Origin: Candidatus Bathyarchaeota archaeon
GTDB lineage: Archaea; Thermoproteota; Bathyarchaeia; Bathyarchaeales; B26-1
Reading direction: 5' to 3'
Assembly (NCBI GenBank): GCA_018396795.1
Contig: JAGTRH010000094.1
Span: forward strand, 1 to 5,716
Length of the DNA stretch: 5,716 nt
The notes beneath the pieces are model-generated. The model ran no database searches. It had not been told where the DNA came from and saw only the letters and a program-made list of their open reading frames with translations. The position numbers and the translations under genes were made by a program. Positions 1-4,893 of this stretch are shown in pieces (position 1 is the stretch's first letter; the number at the start of each line of letters is the position of its first letter).

Positions 1-490
1 CCTTAAATCCAATTTACTCCTAAAACTTGAGGAGCCGCCATCCATTACGCCGAAGCCGAGTGTTGACTTTATACCTCCACCGCTAACTTTGCCACTACGC
101 TATGAGCTAACTACAACAACAATACAAAATCTTTTAGAGGCCTTAGACGAAGCGCTAAGGGATGAGAAAATTTTATCTCTTAAAGCGCCTCAGAAACCTG
201 TTCTTCCACCGCCAGAAATTATCCCGACTATAAGCGCGTATTTAATGGAGATTGAGAATAGAATTGATGAGCTAGCCAGAAAAATGCGGCTGATGGCCGA
301 GAAAGGAGAGATTATAACGTTTTCGAGACTGACGATGGGTTTAGATAGAATTGAGATGATAAGAATCTTTGTAATACTCTTATTCATGGCGCAGAAAGGT
401 AAAGTAACCTTGTGGCAACATGAAGAATTTGGCGAAATATATGTAACATTAAATGGGGAGGGGAGTGTAAATGGCAACGTTAGTTGCTAA
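1..490 (+). CDS. scpA: Segregation and condensation protein A (ScpA, kleisin), 3' part only
   Basis: ScpA is the kleisin that bridges the heads of an SMC dimer and binds ScpB, forming the condensin that compacts and helps segregate the chromosome. The frame is open to the left edge (first full codon at 2), so 162 C-terminal residues are present and the N-terminal SMC-binding domain is missing. What is seen: a proline-rich linker (about nt 32-90), an amphipathic helix (QNLLEALDEALRDEK, from nt 125), then the C-terminal winged-helix domain ending in RIEMIRIFVILLFMAQKG, VTLWQHEEFGEIYV, the hallmark kleisin tail that docks on the SMC head. A TTG at 89 could be read as a start, but the same frame continues upstream with kleisin-like sequence. 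The last 20 nt overlap scpB, implying co-transcription and probable translational coupling. smc may lie upstream, but that is inference. Confidence 0.88.
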   Translation, partial: LKSNLLLKLEEPPSITPKPSVDFIPPPLTLPLRYELTTTTIQNLLEALDEALRDEKILSLKAPQKPVLPPPEIIPTISAYLMEIENRIDELARKMRLMAEKGEIITFSRLTMGLDRIEMIRIFVILLFMAQKGKVTLWQHEEFGEIYVTLNGEGSVNGNVSC

Positions 491-1154
491 CTTAACTTCG
501 ATGGGTAATAACCAGATGGTACAAGGGGAGAAAAGAAAAAGGATGAAAGAGGATATTGAGGCGAAAATTAGGCTTATTGAGGCAGCGCTTTATGTGGCCG
601 GAAGACCCTTGGATTTAAAGACTCTATGCAGCATCGTAAATTCGCGTTCTGAGAGAAAAGTTCAGAAGCTCGCTAGGATTTTAATGGAGGAGTATAAGCG
701 GCGTAATACAGCCTTAGAAATACTTGAGTTTGAGGATGGGAGGTTCGTTATGCAACTTAAAAACGAATGCTCAGATAAGGTTAAGCGGTTAGCTATAAGA
801 CCCCTTCTGACAGCGGGGCCGCTAAGAACGCTATCCTATATAGCCTACAAGCAGCCAATAACGCAGAAGAAAGTTATTGAGGTGCGGGGTAGACATGCAT
901 ATGCCCACATAAAGGAGCTCGCTGAAATGGGGTTGATTACGCGAGAAAGGGATAGCAAGGATATTATTTTAAGAACTACGGATTACTTTGCTGATTACTT
1001 TGGTTTAAGCAGAAACTTACAGGTTATGAGGCGACAGCTAAAAAGAATCTTCGAAAGACGCGGCGAAGAGATGTTGCCAGCGTCTCTCGGAAAGGAAGAG
1101 AGAGAAGAGATGGCGAAAATAGAAAAGCAGCGATCAGAACCTGACAGTGAGTGA
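471..1154 (+). CDS. scpB: Segregation and condensation protein B (ScpB)
   Basis: ScpB is the winged-helix partner that dimerises and wraps the central part of ScpA in the SMC-ScpAB condensin. The 227-residue protein has the expected two winged-helix domains, about residues 29-98 (IEAALYVAGRPLDLKTL is the typical first helix) and 108-180 (AGPLRTLSYIAYKQPIT, then EVRGRHAYAHIKELAEMGLI, the best conserved ScpB block). A charged tail rich in Glu, Lys and Arg follows from about residue 185. The ATG at 471 is chosen because a strong purine-rich SD (GGGGAGGGGAG, 456-466) sits just before it inside scpA. In-frame ATGs at 501, 516 and 543 are alternatives; 543 would remove a poorly conserved-looking N-terminal extension of 24 residues. 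The 20-nt overlap with scpA fits one operon. Family assignment is secure; the exact start is less so. Confidence 0.9.
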   Translation: MATLVANLTSMGNNQMVQGEKRKRMKEDIEAKIRLIEAALYVAGRPLDLKTLCSIVNSRSERKVQKLARILMEEYKRRNTALEILEFEDGRFVMQLKNECSDKVKRLAIRPLLTAGPLRTLSYIAYKQPITQKKVIEVRGRHAYAHIKELAEMGLITRERDSKDIILRTTDYFADYFGLSRNLQVMRRQLKRIFERRGEEMLPASLGKEEREEMAKIEKQRSEPDSE

Positions 1155-1161
1155 CAGCAAA

Positions 1162-1169
1162 TTTTATGT
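1162..1169 (+). promoter_or_regulatory. Possible TATA box for the FGGY kinase gene
   Basis: TTTTATGT follows the scpB stop closely and lies 35 nt before the kinase ATG. An archaeal start site about 25 nt downstream would give a leader of only around 15 nt. No strong SD lies at the right distance from 1205 (only a weak GTGAAAG at 1194-1200), which fits a short-leader message. This is a weak match, and read-through from scpB is an alternative. Confidence 0.3.
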
Positions 1170-1204
1170 GTATCTGAGGGCTATCCAATCTTTGTGAAAG
1201 TTCT

Positions 1205-2659
1205 ATGGAGAAAGCGATAGCGGTTTTTGATATAGGTAAATCAAATAAAAAATTTATCATATTCTCCGATGATTTGAAACCAATTTACTCGGATTCAATT
1301 AAGATTGGCGAAGTGGAAATAGATGGGATACTGTGCGATGATACCAACTCCATTATTTCTTGGATGAAGGATAAGATTTTTGATGCATCTAAAAAGTGGC
1401 GGATAGGAGCATTAGCGGTAACAACTTTCGGTGCGACAATAGCAAACCTTAAAAAGGGAACTTTAAGAATGCCGGTGGTGTCTTACAACCATGAGATTGA
1501 CGAGCAAATTAAGAAAAAGTTTTATGATGAGTTTGGAAGCCCACTTGAGCTCTATATGCAAACTGGAACCCCCCCATATGGGCAGCTTCTAAATGCTGGA
1601 ATACAAGTCTACTGGATAAAAGAGAAGTTCCCTGGAATCTTTAATGATTTGGATGAAGTTCTCTTTCTGCCGCAATACCTCACGTATATGCTTACGGGCT
1701 TTAGAGCCAGTGAGATCACAAATATAGGCTGCCACACATATTTGTATAATATTGCTGAAAAAGGATGGAGTAATGTCGCTAGGAGTCTTATGGTTGACGT
1801 TAGGTCCCCTAAAATGTTTGATGTTTGGAGCCCGTTAGGCGACTTTAAGATTGGAAATTTGAATTTGCTTGTAACCCCGGGAATACATGACTCGAATGCC
1901 TGTTTACTACCATACATTATTAGAGGTGGGAATTTTCTGCTGGCGTCGACAGGTACATGGTGCGTATTCATGCATCCTGGAGAATCATTTAATCCTAGAA
2001 GCGACGACTTATATATGGATGTTCTGTATTACGTTGATGCTTATGGCAGACCTGTTAGGTCATCAAGGTTTAAGGGGGGTTACGAATATGATTACTATAC
2101 CGCGATTATAAGGAGTAAGTTTTCGGCGGATACCGAGAGAATATCTTTTGACGTAAATCTTTTAAATGGTATACTGCGAAGGGAGGAGGATTTCATAGCG
2201 CCAGGTTTAGTTGAAGGTTCGGGTCAGTTTCAGCGTTCTAGAGTAACTGGTGCAAGAATAGTTGGTAGCTCATTTAATAAAAGTGCCAAAGAAGCCTATC
2301 ACCTGCTAAACTTATATTTGGCAATAGAGTCCTACGTGGCGATAAACCTGATAACCAACGGGAAAAATGTTGACATAATGGTTCAGGGAGGCTTTGCGAG
2401 GAATAACATTTATTTGAGCATTTTGTCAGCGTTGTTCCCAAAGAATAGGGTCTTAAAGGCCACTTTCCCAGAGGCAACTGGTTTGGGAGCTGCAATTTGT
2501 GCTAAATGCGCTCTGGAAGATATGAAGCCGCATGAAATGAGTGCTGATGTATTAAATATGGGTGAGATGGAAATTCCAAAACCACCGGTAGATTTTGAGA
2601 AACTTCAAAGTTATTTAGATGCATTTATGAAGAGATTTTCTATCGAGAGTAGCCGTTAA
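1205..2659 (+). CDS. FGGY-family carbohydrate kinase, substrate unknown
   Basis: Predicted cytoplasmic sugar kinase of the actin/hexokinase/Hsp70 fold that moves the ATP gamma-phosphate to a sugar or polyol hydroxyl. All the fold's signatures are visible in 484 residues, a normal length: phosphate-1 loop FDIGKSNKK (8-16), the helix QVYWIKEKFPGIF (134-146), YLTYMLTG (158-165), the catalytic-base motif TPGIHDSNA with Asp229, phosphate-2 loop STGTW (248-252), and the adenosine motif GGFARN (395-400) followed by EATGLGAA (423-430). The region that in xylulo- and glycerol kinases carries a W-x-D-x-R sugar-contact motif instead reads SYNHEID (93-99), so the substrate is probably not one of the classical ones. 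The DIGK-x-NKK start recalls rhamnulokinase-like or NaCK-like FGGY branches, but I cannot fix the substrate. No sugar transporter, isomerase or aldolase is adjacent; the neighbours are scpB and rps8e. Confidence 0.88.
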   Translation: MEKAIAVFDIGKSNKKFIIFSDDLKPIYSDSIKIGEVEIDGILCDDTNSIISWMKDKIFDASKKWRIGALAVTTFGATIANLKKGTLRMPVVSYNHEIDEQIKKKFYDEFGSPLELYMQTGTPPYGQLLNAGIQVYWIKEKFPGIFNDLDEVLFLPQYLTYMLTGFRASEITNIGCHTYLYNIAEKGWSNVARSLMVDVRSPKMFDVWSPLGDFKIGNLNLLVTPGIHDSNACLLPYIIRGGNFLLASTGTWCVFMHPGESFNPRSDDLYMDVLYYVDAYGRPVRSSRFKGGYEYDYYTAIIRSKFSADTERISFDVNLLNGILRREEDFIAPGLVEGSGQFQRSRVTGARIVGSSFNKSAKEAYHLLNLYLAIESYVAINLITNGKNVDIMVQGGFARNNIYLSILSALFPKNRVLKATFPEATGLGAAICAKCALEDMKPHEMSADVLNMGEMEIPKPPVDFEKLQSYLDAFMKRFSIESSR

Positions 2660-2660
2660 A

Positions 2661-2668
2661 CTTATATT
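2661..2668 (+). promoter_or_regulatory. Probable TATA box of the rps8e operon
   Basis: CTTATATT begins 1 nt after the kinase stop codon, with an A-rich GTTAAA upstream that could act as BRE. A transcription start near 2690 would leave a leader of about 33 nt containing the SD AGGAG (2711-2715). This is a reasonable archaeal promoter shape, judged by eye only. Confidence 0.45.
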
Positions 2669-2681
2669 GGCCTGAGCTGTC

Positions 2682-2706
2682 TCTTAAATTCTCAAGAAGC
2701 TTAAGA
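2682..2706 (+). repeat. Imperfect inverted repeat at the expected rps8e transcription start
   Basis: TCTTAA (2682-2687) is complementary to TTAAGA (2701-2706), and an inner TTC (2689-2691) pairs with GAA (2696-2698) around TCAA. Small bulges separate the two stems. The dyad straddles the start site predicted from the TATA box at 2661, so it could be an operator-like site or simply chance in AT-rich DNA. Confidence 0.3.
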
Positions 2707-2723
2707 AGATAGGAGTAACCTGA

Positions 2724-3116
2724 ATGTCTGTTTGGCATGGAGACTTACATAAAAGGAAGCCTACTGGGGGAAAGCGAAAACCCTATAGGGGAAAGCGGAA
2801 GTATGAGACTGGGTCATTCCCAACGGAGACAATACTGGGTGAGCAAGAAACTAAGGTAGACCGAAGAAGGGGTGGTAATATAAAAATTAGGTTGGTAAGC
2901 GCCAACTGGGCGAATGTTTCAGATCCAGAAACCGGAGAGACTAAGAAAGTTGAAATTATTAGGGTAATAAAGAACCCGGCCAACATAGATTATGACAGAA
3001 GAGGGGTTATGACCAGGGGTTGCCTAATAGAGACACCCCTAGGAACGGCTAAAGTGACCTCGCGACCGGGACAGAATGGTGTTCTCAACGCGGTACTAAT
3101 TGACAAGAAAAAGTAA
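2724..3116 (+). CDS. rps8e: 30S ribosomal protein S8e
   Basis: Small-subunit ribosomal protein shared by archaea and eukaryotes and absent from bacteria. The 130-residue product is the normal archaeal length. The N-terminal basic stretch carries the family signature (HKRKPTGGKRKPYRGKRKYE, residues 9-28, then TGSFPTET), which contacts rRNA. The beta-rich core follows (IKIRLVSANWANV, 53-65; KNPANIDYDRRGVMTRG, 83-99) and ends with the conserved IETPLGTAKVTSRPGQNGVLNAVLI region. The ATG at 2724 is set by an SD AGGAG (2711-2715) with 8-nt spacing and by the classical SVWHGDLHKRK start. It is the first gene of the rps8e-srp19-gar1-tfb block. Nothing about it is unusual. Confidence 0.97.
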   Translation: MSVWHGDLHKRKPTGGKRKPYRGKRKYETGSFPTETILGEQETKVDRRRGGNIKIRLVSANWANVSDPETGETKKVEIIRVIKNPANIDYDRRGVMTRGCLIETPLGTAKVTSRPGQNGVLNAVLIDKKK

Positions 3117-3127
3117 AATTTATTCCT

Positions 3128-3135
3128 GGTGGAGG
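3128..3135 (+). promoter_or_regulatory. Strong SD-like GGTGGAGG with no matching ATG
   Basis: This purine-rich site in the rps8e-srp19 gap closely matches the complement of the archaeal 16S 3' end, better than the real srp19 SD. No ATG, GTG or TTG lies 4-12 nt downstream; ATT (3140) and CTG (3143) would open only a 16-17 codon frame ending at TAA 3191-3193, across the srp19 start. It may be a ribosome standby site, a leader-peptide site, or chance. Confidence 0.3.
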
Positions 3136-3138
3136 CAG

Positions 3139-3155
3139 AATTCTGTTACAGAATT
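3139..3155 (+). repeat. Small perfect hairpin in the srp19 leader
   Basis: AATTCTG (3139-3145) is the exact reverse complement of CAGAATT (3149-3155), leaving a TTA loop. CAGAATT also occurs as a direct copy at 3136-3142, and CAGAATTCTG (3136-3145) is itself palindromic. The hairpin ends 4 nt before the srp19 SD. It lacks a T tract, so a terminator is unlikely; a leader element affecting srp19 translation is possible. Confidence 0.4.
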
Positions 3156-3171
3156 GCTTAGGAGTTTTGAG

Positions 3172-3459
3172 ATGCAAAGAAAAGACGCAATAATTTTATG
3201 GCCTATATATTTCGACTCATTAAGAACCAGGCGTGAGGGGAGGCGATTAGCAAAAAAACTTTGTGTTCCCTCGCCAAGCGTTGCTATACTTGAGAAAGCC
3301 GTTAAAAATCTCGGCTTAAATTATGAAATCTCCCCGGAGGCGGCTCATCCCCGCTTTCCGTGGATTAAAATGGGCTTTATTATTTTAGGAAAAGATAGGA
3401 AACGAAAGGGTCAGATCCTAAGGGAGATCGCGTCCGAAATAGTTAAACTCTCCGCATAG
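3172..3459 (+). CDS. srp19: Signal recognition particle 19 kDa protein (SRP19)
   Basis: SRP19 binds helices 6 and 8 of 7S/SRP RNA and prepares it for SRP54 in co-translational targeting to the membrane. From the ATG at 3172 the protein is 95 residues, a normal archaeal size. It shows the family's diagnostic blocks: ILWPIYFDS (8-16), RTRREGRRLAKKLCVPSP (18-35, the RNA-binding basic loop), YEISPEAAHPRFPWIKMG (51-68), and a lysine/arginine-rich C-terminal part. The frame extends to a TTG at 3100 inside rps8e, but 3172 is preferred: AGGAG (3160-3164) sits 7 nt upstream, and homology starts at RKDAIILWP. The 55-nt gap after rps8e contains no convincing promoter, so co-transcription with rps8e is likely. 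Confidence 0.94.
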   Translation: MQRKDAIILWPIYFDSLRTRREGRRLAKKLCVPSPSVAILEKAVKNLGLNYEISPEAAHPRFPWIKMGFIILGKDRKRKGQILREIASEIVKLSA

Positions 3460-3475
3460 GCTGACCCTAGAAATG

Positions 3476-3484
3476 TTTAAATAA
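3476..3484 (+). promoter_or_regulatory. Probable TATA box of gar1-tfb
   Basis: TTTAAATAA, with purine/A-rich AGAAATG just upstream as a possible BRE, is the best TATA-like element in the window. It lies 49 nt before the TTG at 3533, predicting a start near 3508 and a leader of about 25 nt. It indicates that gar1 and tfb can be transcribed separately from rps8e-srp19, and it argues against the upstream TTG at 3485 as the gar1 start. Confidence 0.55.
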
Positions 3485-3532
3485 TTGGTTGAGTTCATCT
3501 TTTTATCCATCCTTTCTAAGCGGGGTAGTGAC

Positions 3533-3784
3533 TTGAAGAAGATTGGTGAAGTTCTCCACGTAGGCCCTGGTAATAGGGCCATAGTTAAGGCTGAAGTCCT
3601 CCCAAAGATCGGCGCAACAGTTTTCGACATAAAAAAGAAGCCGATTGGCATCGTCCATGATATCTTTGGCCCTGTAAAATCACCCTACATTGAGGTAGAG
3701 GTTAAAAATCAGGATCCAAGGAAGATCGTTAATTCTCCTATCTATATTATGCATAAAACTAAACATTTGAAGGGGAAGAGGTAA
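3533..3784 (+). CDS. gar1: H/ACA RNA-protein complex component Gar1
   Basis: Gar1 binds the catalytic subunit Cbf5 in archaeal H/ACA ribonucleoproteins that pseudouridylate rRNA, aiding substrate loading and release. The 83-residue protein is almost entirely the single six-stranded beta-barrel domain: [20 protein letters not shown] (2-21), IGATVFD (26-32), then the highly diagnostic [18 protein letters not shown] (35-52), and a short basic tail. I place the start at TTG 3533 because the typical archaeal N-terminus is M-K-x-I-G-E-V, an SD-like GGGGTAGTGA (3522-3531) adjoins it, and a TATA box at 3476-3484 puts the other in-frame TTG (3485) upstream of the expected transcript start. The tfb ATG follows the stop by one nucleotide, so the two are almost certainly translated from one message. 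Confidence 0.93.
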   Translation: MKKIGEVLHVGPGNRAIVKAEVLPKIGATVFDIKKKPIGIVHDIFGPVKSPYIEVEVKNQDPRKIVNSPIYIMHKTKHLKGKR

Positions 3785-3785
3785 A

Positions 3786-4736
3786 ATGAGTGAGGATGAA
3801 GAGAGCGGCTCTCTTCCCCCGATATTTCGAGATATTCAGCGCTGCCCAGAATGTGGTAGCACAAGGCTAATGCGAGATTATGAGTCTGCCGAAGTAGTTT
3901 GCATGGAATGCGGTTATGTGGTGGATATGAAGATTGCGGATCAAGGTCCTGAATGGCGGGCTTTTGATAATGAACAGAGGGATAAGAGGGCCAGAGCTGG
4001 TGCACCAGTAACATTCACCATTCATGATAAAGGTTTATCTACCATGATCGACTGGCATGATAGAGACTTTTTTGGTAAAAAGTTTGATGCTAATCAGAGG
4101 GCACAAATGTATAGGCTCAGGAAATGGCAAAGGAGAATAAGAGTTTCTGATGCTATAGAGAGAAATCTCGCATTCGCTTTATCTGAGATTACAAAGATTG
4201 CAAATGTTCTATCTTTACCCAAGAGCATTTTTGAAACTAGCTCTGTAATTTATAGAAAGGCTGTTAAAGAGCACCTTATACGTGGAAGGTCAATACAGGG
4301 AATAAGCGCAGCAGCTGTTTATATAGCTTGTAGACAATGCGGTCTTCCAAGAACGTTGGATGAGATAGCTAACGCGGCAAGTATAAGCAAGAGGGAAGTT
4401 GGGCGGAGCTATCGTTTCCTTGTTAAGGAACTTAATCTCGCCATACCGCCTTTAAGGGCAAGCCACTATATATCTAAATTCTCAAATCAGCTTACGATGC
4501 AAGGGAAGGTCGAGGAGATCGCTAACAAAATTCTTTCAATTGCATCGGAGCTTAAACTTACCTCTGGTAGGGGTCCAACAGGCATAGCGGCTGCCGCAAG
4601 CTACATAGCCTCAGTCCTGGTTGGCGAGAAGCGGACGCAAAGAGAGATAGCTGAAATAGCAAAGGTTACTGAGGTAACGATAAGAAATAGATATAAGGAG
4701 CTTATAGAAAGGCTAATGTTTATTGTAACGCTCTAA
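3786..4736 (+). CDS. tfb: Transcription initiation factor B (TFB, TFIIB homologue)
   Basis: TFB recognises the TBP-bound promoter and BRE and recruits RNA polymerase. The 316-residue protein is complete. It has the N-terminal zinc ribbon with C20-x2-C23 and C39-x2-C42; the B-reader/linker region (GPEWRAFD, 54-61; [13 protein letters not shown], 78-90; [18 protein letters not shown], 105-122); the first cyclin fold (about 123-217, with [17 protein letters not shown] at 167-183); and the second (about 225-316, with [16 protein letters not shown] at 261-276). The BRE-reading helix-turn-helix is [20 protein letters not shown] (284-303). No key residue is missing, so this looks like a general TFB rather than a degenerate paralogue. 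An AGAGGT stretch overlapping the gar1 end serves as SD. Whether the genome has further tfb copies cannot be told here. Confidence 0.97.
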   Translation: MSEDEESGSLPPIFRDIQRCPECGSTRLMRDYESAEVVCMECGYVVDMKIADQGPEWRAFDNEQRDKRARAGAPVTFTIHDKGLSTMIDWHDRDFFGKKFDANQRAQMYRLRKWQRRIRVSDAIERNLAFALSEITKIANVLSLPKSIFETSSVIYRKAVKEHLIRGRSIQGISAAAVYIACRQCGLPRTLDEIANAASISKREVGRSYRFLVKELNLAIPPLRASHYISKFSNQLTMQGKVEEIANKILSIASELKLTSGRGPTGIAAAASYIASVLVGEKRTQREIAEIAKVTEVTIRNRYKELIERLMFIVTL

Positions 4737-4749
4737 ACTACCACTCCTC

Positions 4750-4775
4750 CTAAAACTCTTAATAAAGAGTTGTAG
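4750..4775 (+). terminator. Hairpin 14 nt after tfb, possible 3'-end element
   Basis: AACTCTT (4754-4760), loop AATA, AAGAGTT (4765-4771) form a perfect 7-bp stem; CTA (4750-4752) pairs with TAG (4773-4775) across one A-G mismatch. It is the first element after the tfb stop. There is no T tract directly after it, so it is not a canonical terminator; T5 runs occur only at 4829-4833 and 4852-4856. It may protect or define the tfb mRNA 3' end. Confidence 0.4.
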
Positions 4776-4777
4776 TC

Positions 4778-4796
4778 AATTAGTATGAAACTAATT
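4778..4796 (+). repeat. Second hairpin of the tfb-ogg2 gap
   Basis: AATTAGT (4778-4784), loop ATGAA, ACTAATT (4790-4796) form a perfect 7-bp AT-rich stem starting 2 nt after the first hairpin. It shares bases with the alternative helix at 4786-4821, so the two cannot form together. Confidence 0.4.
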
Positions 4797-4821
4797 TAAC
4801 TTGACGGCATGAGTAGTTTCA
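4786..4821 (+). repeat. Alternative stem-loop competing with the second hairpin
   Basis: TGAAACTA (4786-4793) is the exact reverse complement of TAGTTTCA (4814-4821), giving an 8-bp stem with a 20-nt loop. Pairing here consumes the loop and the 3' arm of the hairpin at 4778-4796. Such mutually exclusive stems are what an attenuator-like switch would need, though AT-rich spacers can produce them by chance. Confidence 0.35.
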
Positions 4822-4851
4822 AGAATGCTTTTTGGTAAGGTTATTAGGTGG

Positions 4852-4859
4852 TTTTTAAA
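4852..4859 (+). promoter_or_regulatory. Possible TATA box of ogg2
   Basis: TTTTTAAA lies 42 nt before the ogg2 ATG. A start about 25 nt further on (around 4880) would give a very short leader holding little more than the SD AGGAG at 4881-4885. The same T-run also pairs with that SD in a longer transcript (see the 4852-4885 stem-loop). It is a visual match only. Confidence 0.3.
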
Positions 4860-4885
4860 GGGTTAAACAGAATAGCCTTTAGGAG
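4852..4885 (+). promoter_or_regulatory. Stem-loop that would mask the ogg2 ribosome binding site
   Basis: TTTTTAAAGG (4852-4861) can pair along its whole length with CCTTTAGGAG (4876-4885): seven Watson-Crick pairs and three G-U pairs, closing a 14-nt loop. The SD AGGAG (4881-4885, 8 nt before the ATG) is fully inside the stem. Only transcripts that begin upstream of 4852, such as tfb read-through, would contain the masking strand. Confidence 0.35.
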
Positions 4886-4893
4886 AATAATTC

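Noticed and set aside
89..490. A complete 133-residue gene starting at TTG 89.
   Set aside because: The same frame is open to the left edge, and the upstream proline-rich sequence is typical of the ScpA linker, so this is the truncated tail of scpA.
1524..1530. ATGATGA resembling a C box of a C/D guide RNA.
   Set aside because: It lies inside the kinase coding sequence, and no CTGA D/D' box follows at the needed distance.
1609..1971. Reverse-strand open frame of 120 codons within the kinase gene.
   Set aside because: It lies wholly antisense to a convincing FGGY kinase, shows no recognisable domain, and is a shadow frame.
1887..2111. Second + strand frame of 74 codons inside the kinase gene.
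   Set aside because: It overlaps the region of catalytic Asp229 and the STGTW loop in another frame; its product shows no family features.
3100..3171. N-terminal extension of SRP19 from TTG 3100.
   Set aside because: It overlaps the rps8e end, has no SD and encodes nothing SRP19-like; ATG 3172 has AGGAG at 7 nt and matches the family N-terminus.
3485..3532. N-terminal extension of Gar1 from TTG 3485.
   Set aside because: It lies directly after a TATA box and upstream of the expected transcript start; the family N-terminus begins at the TTG at 3533.
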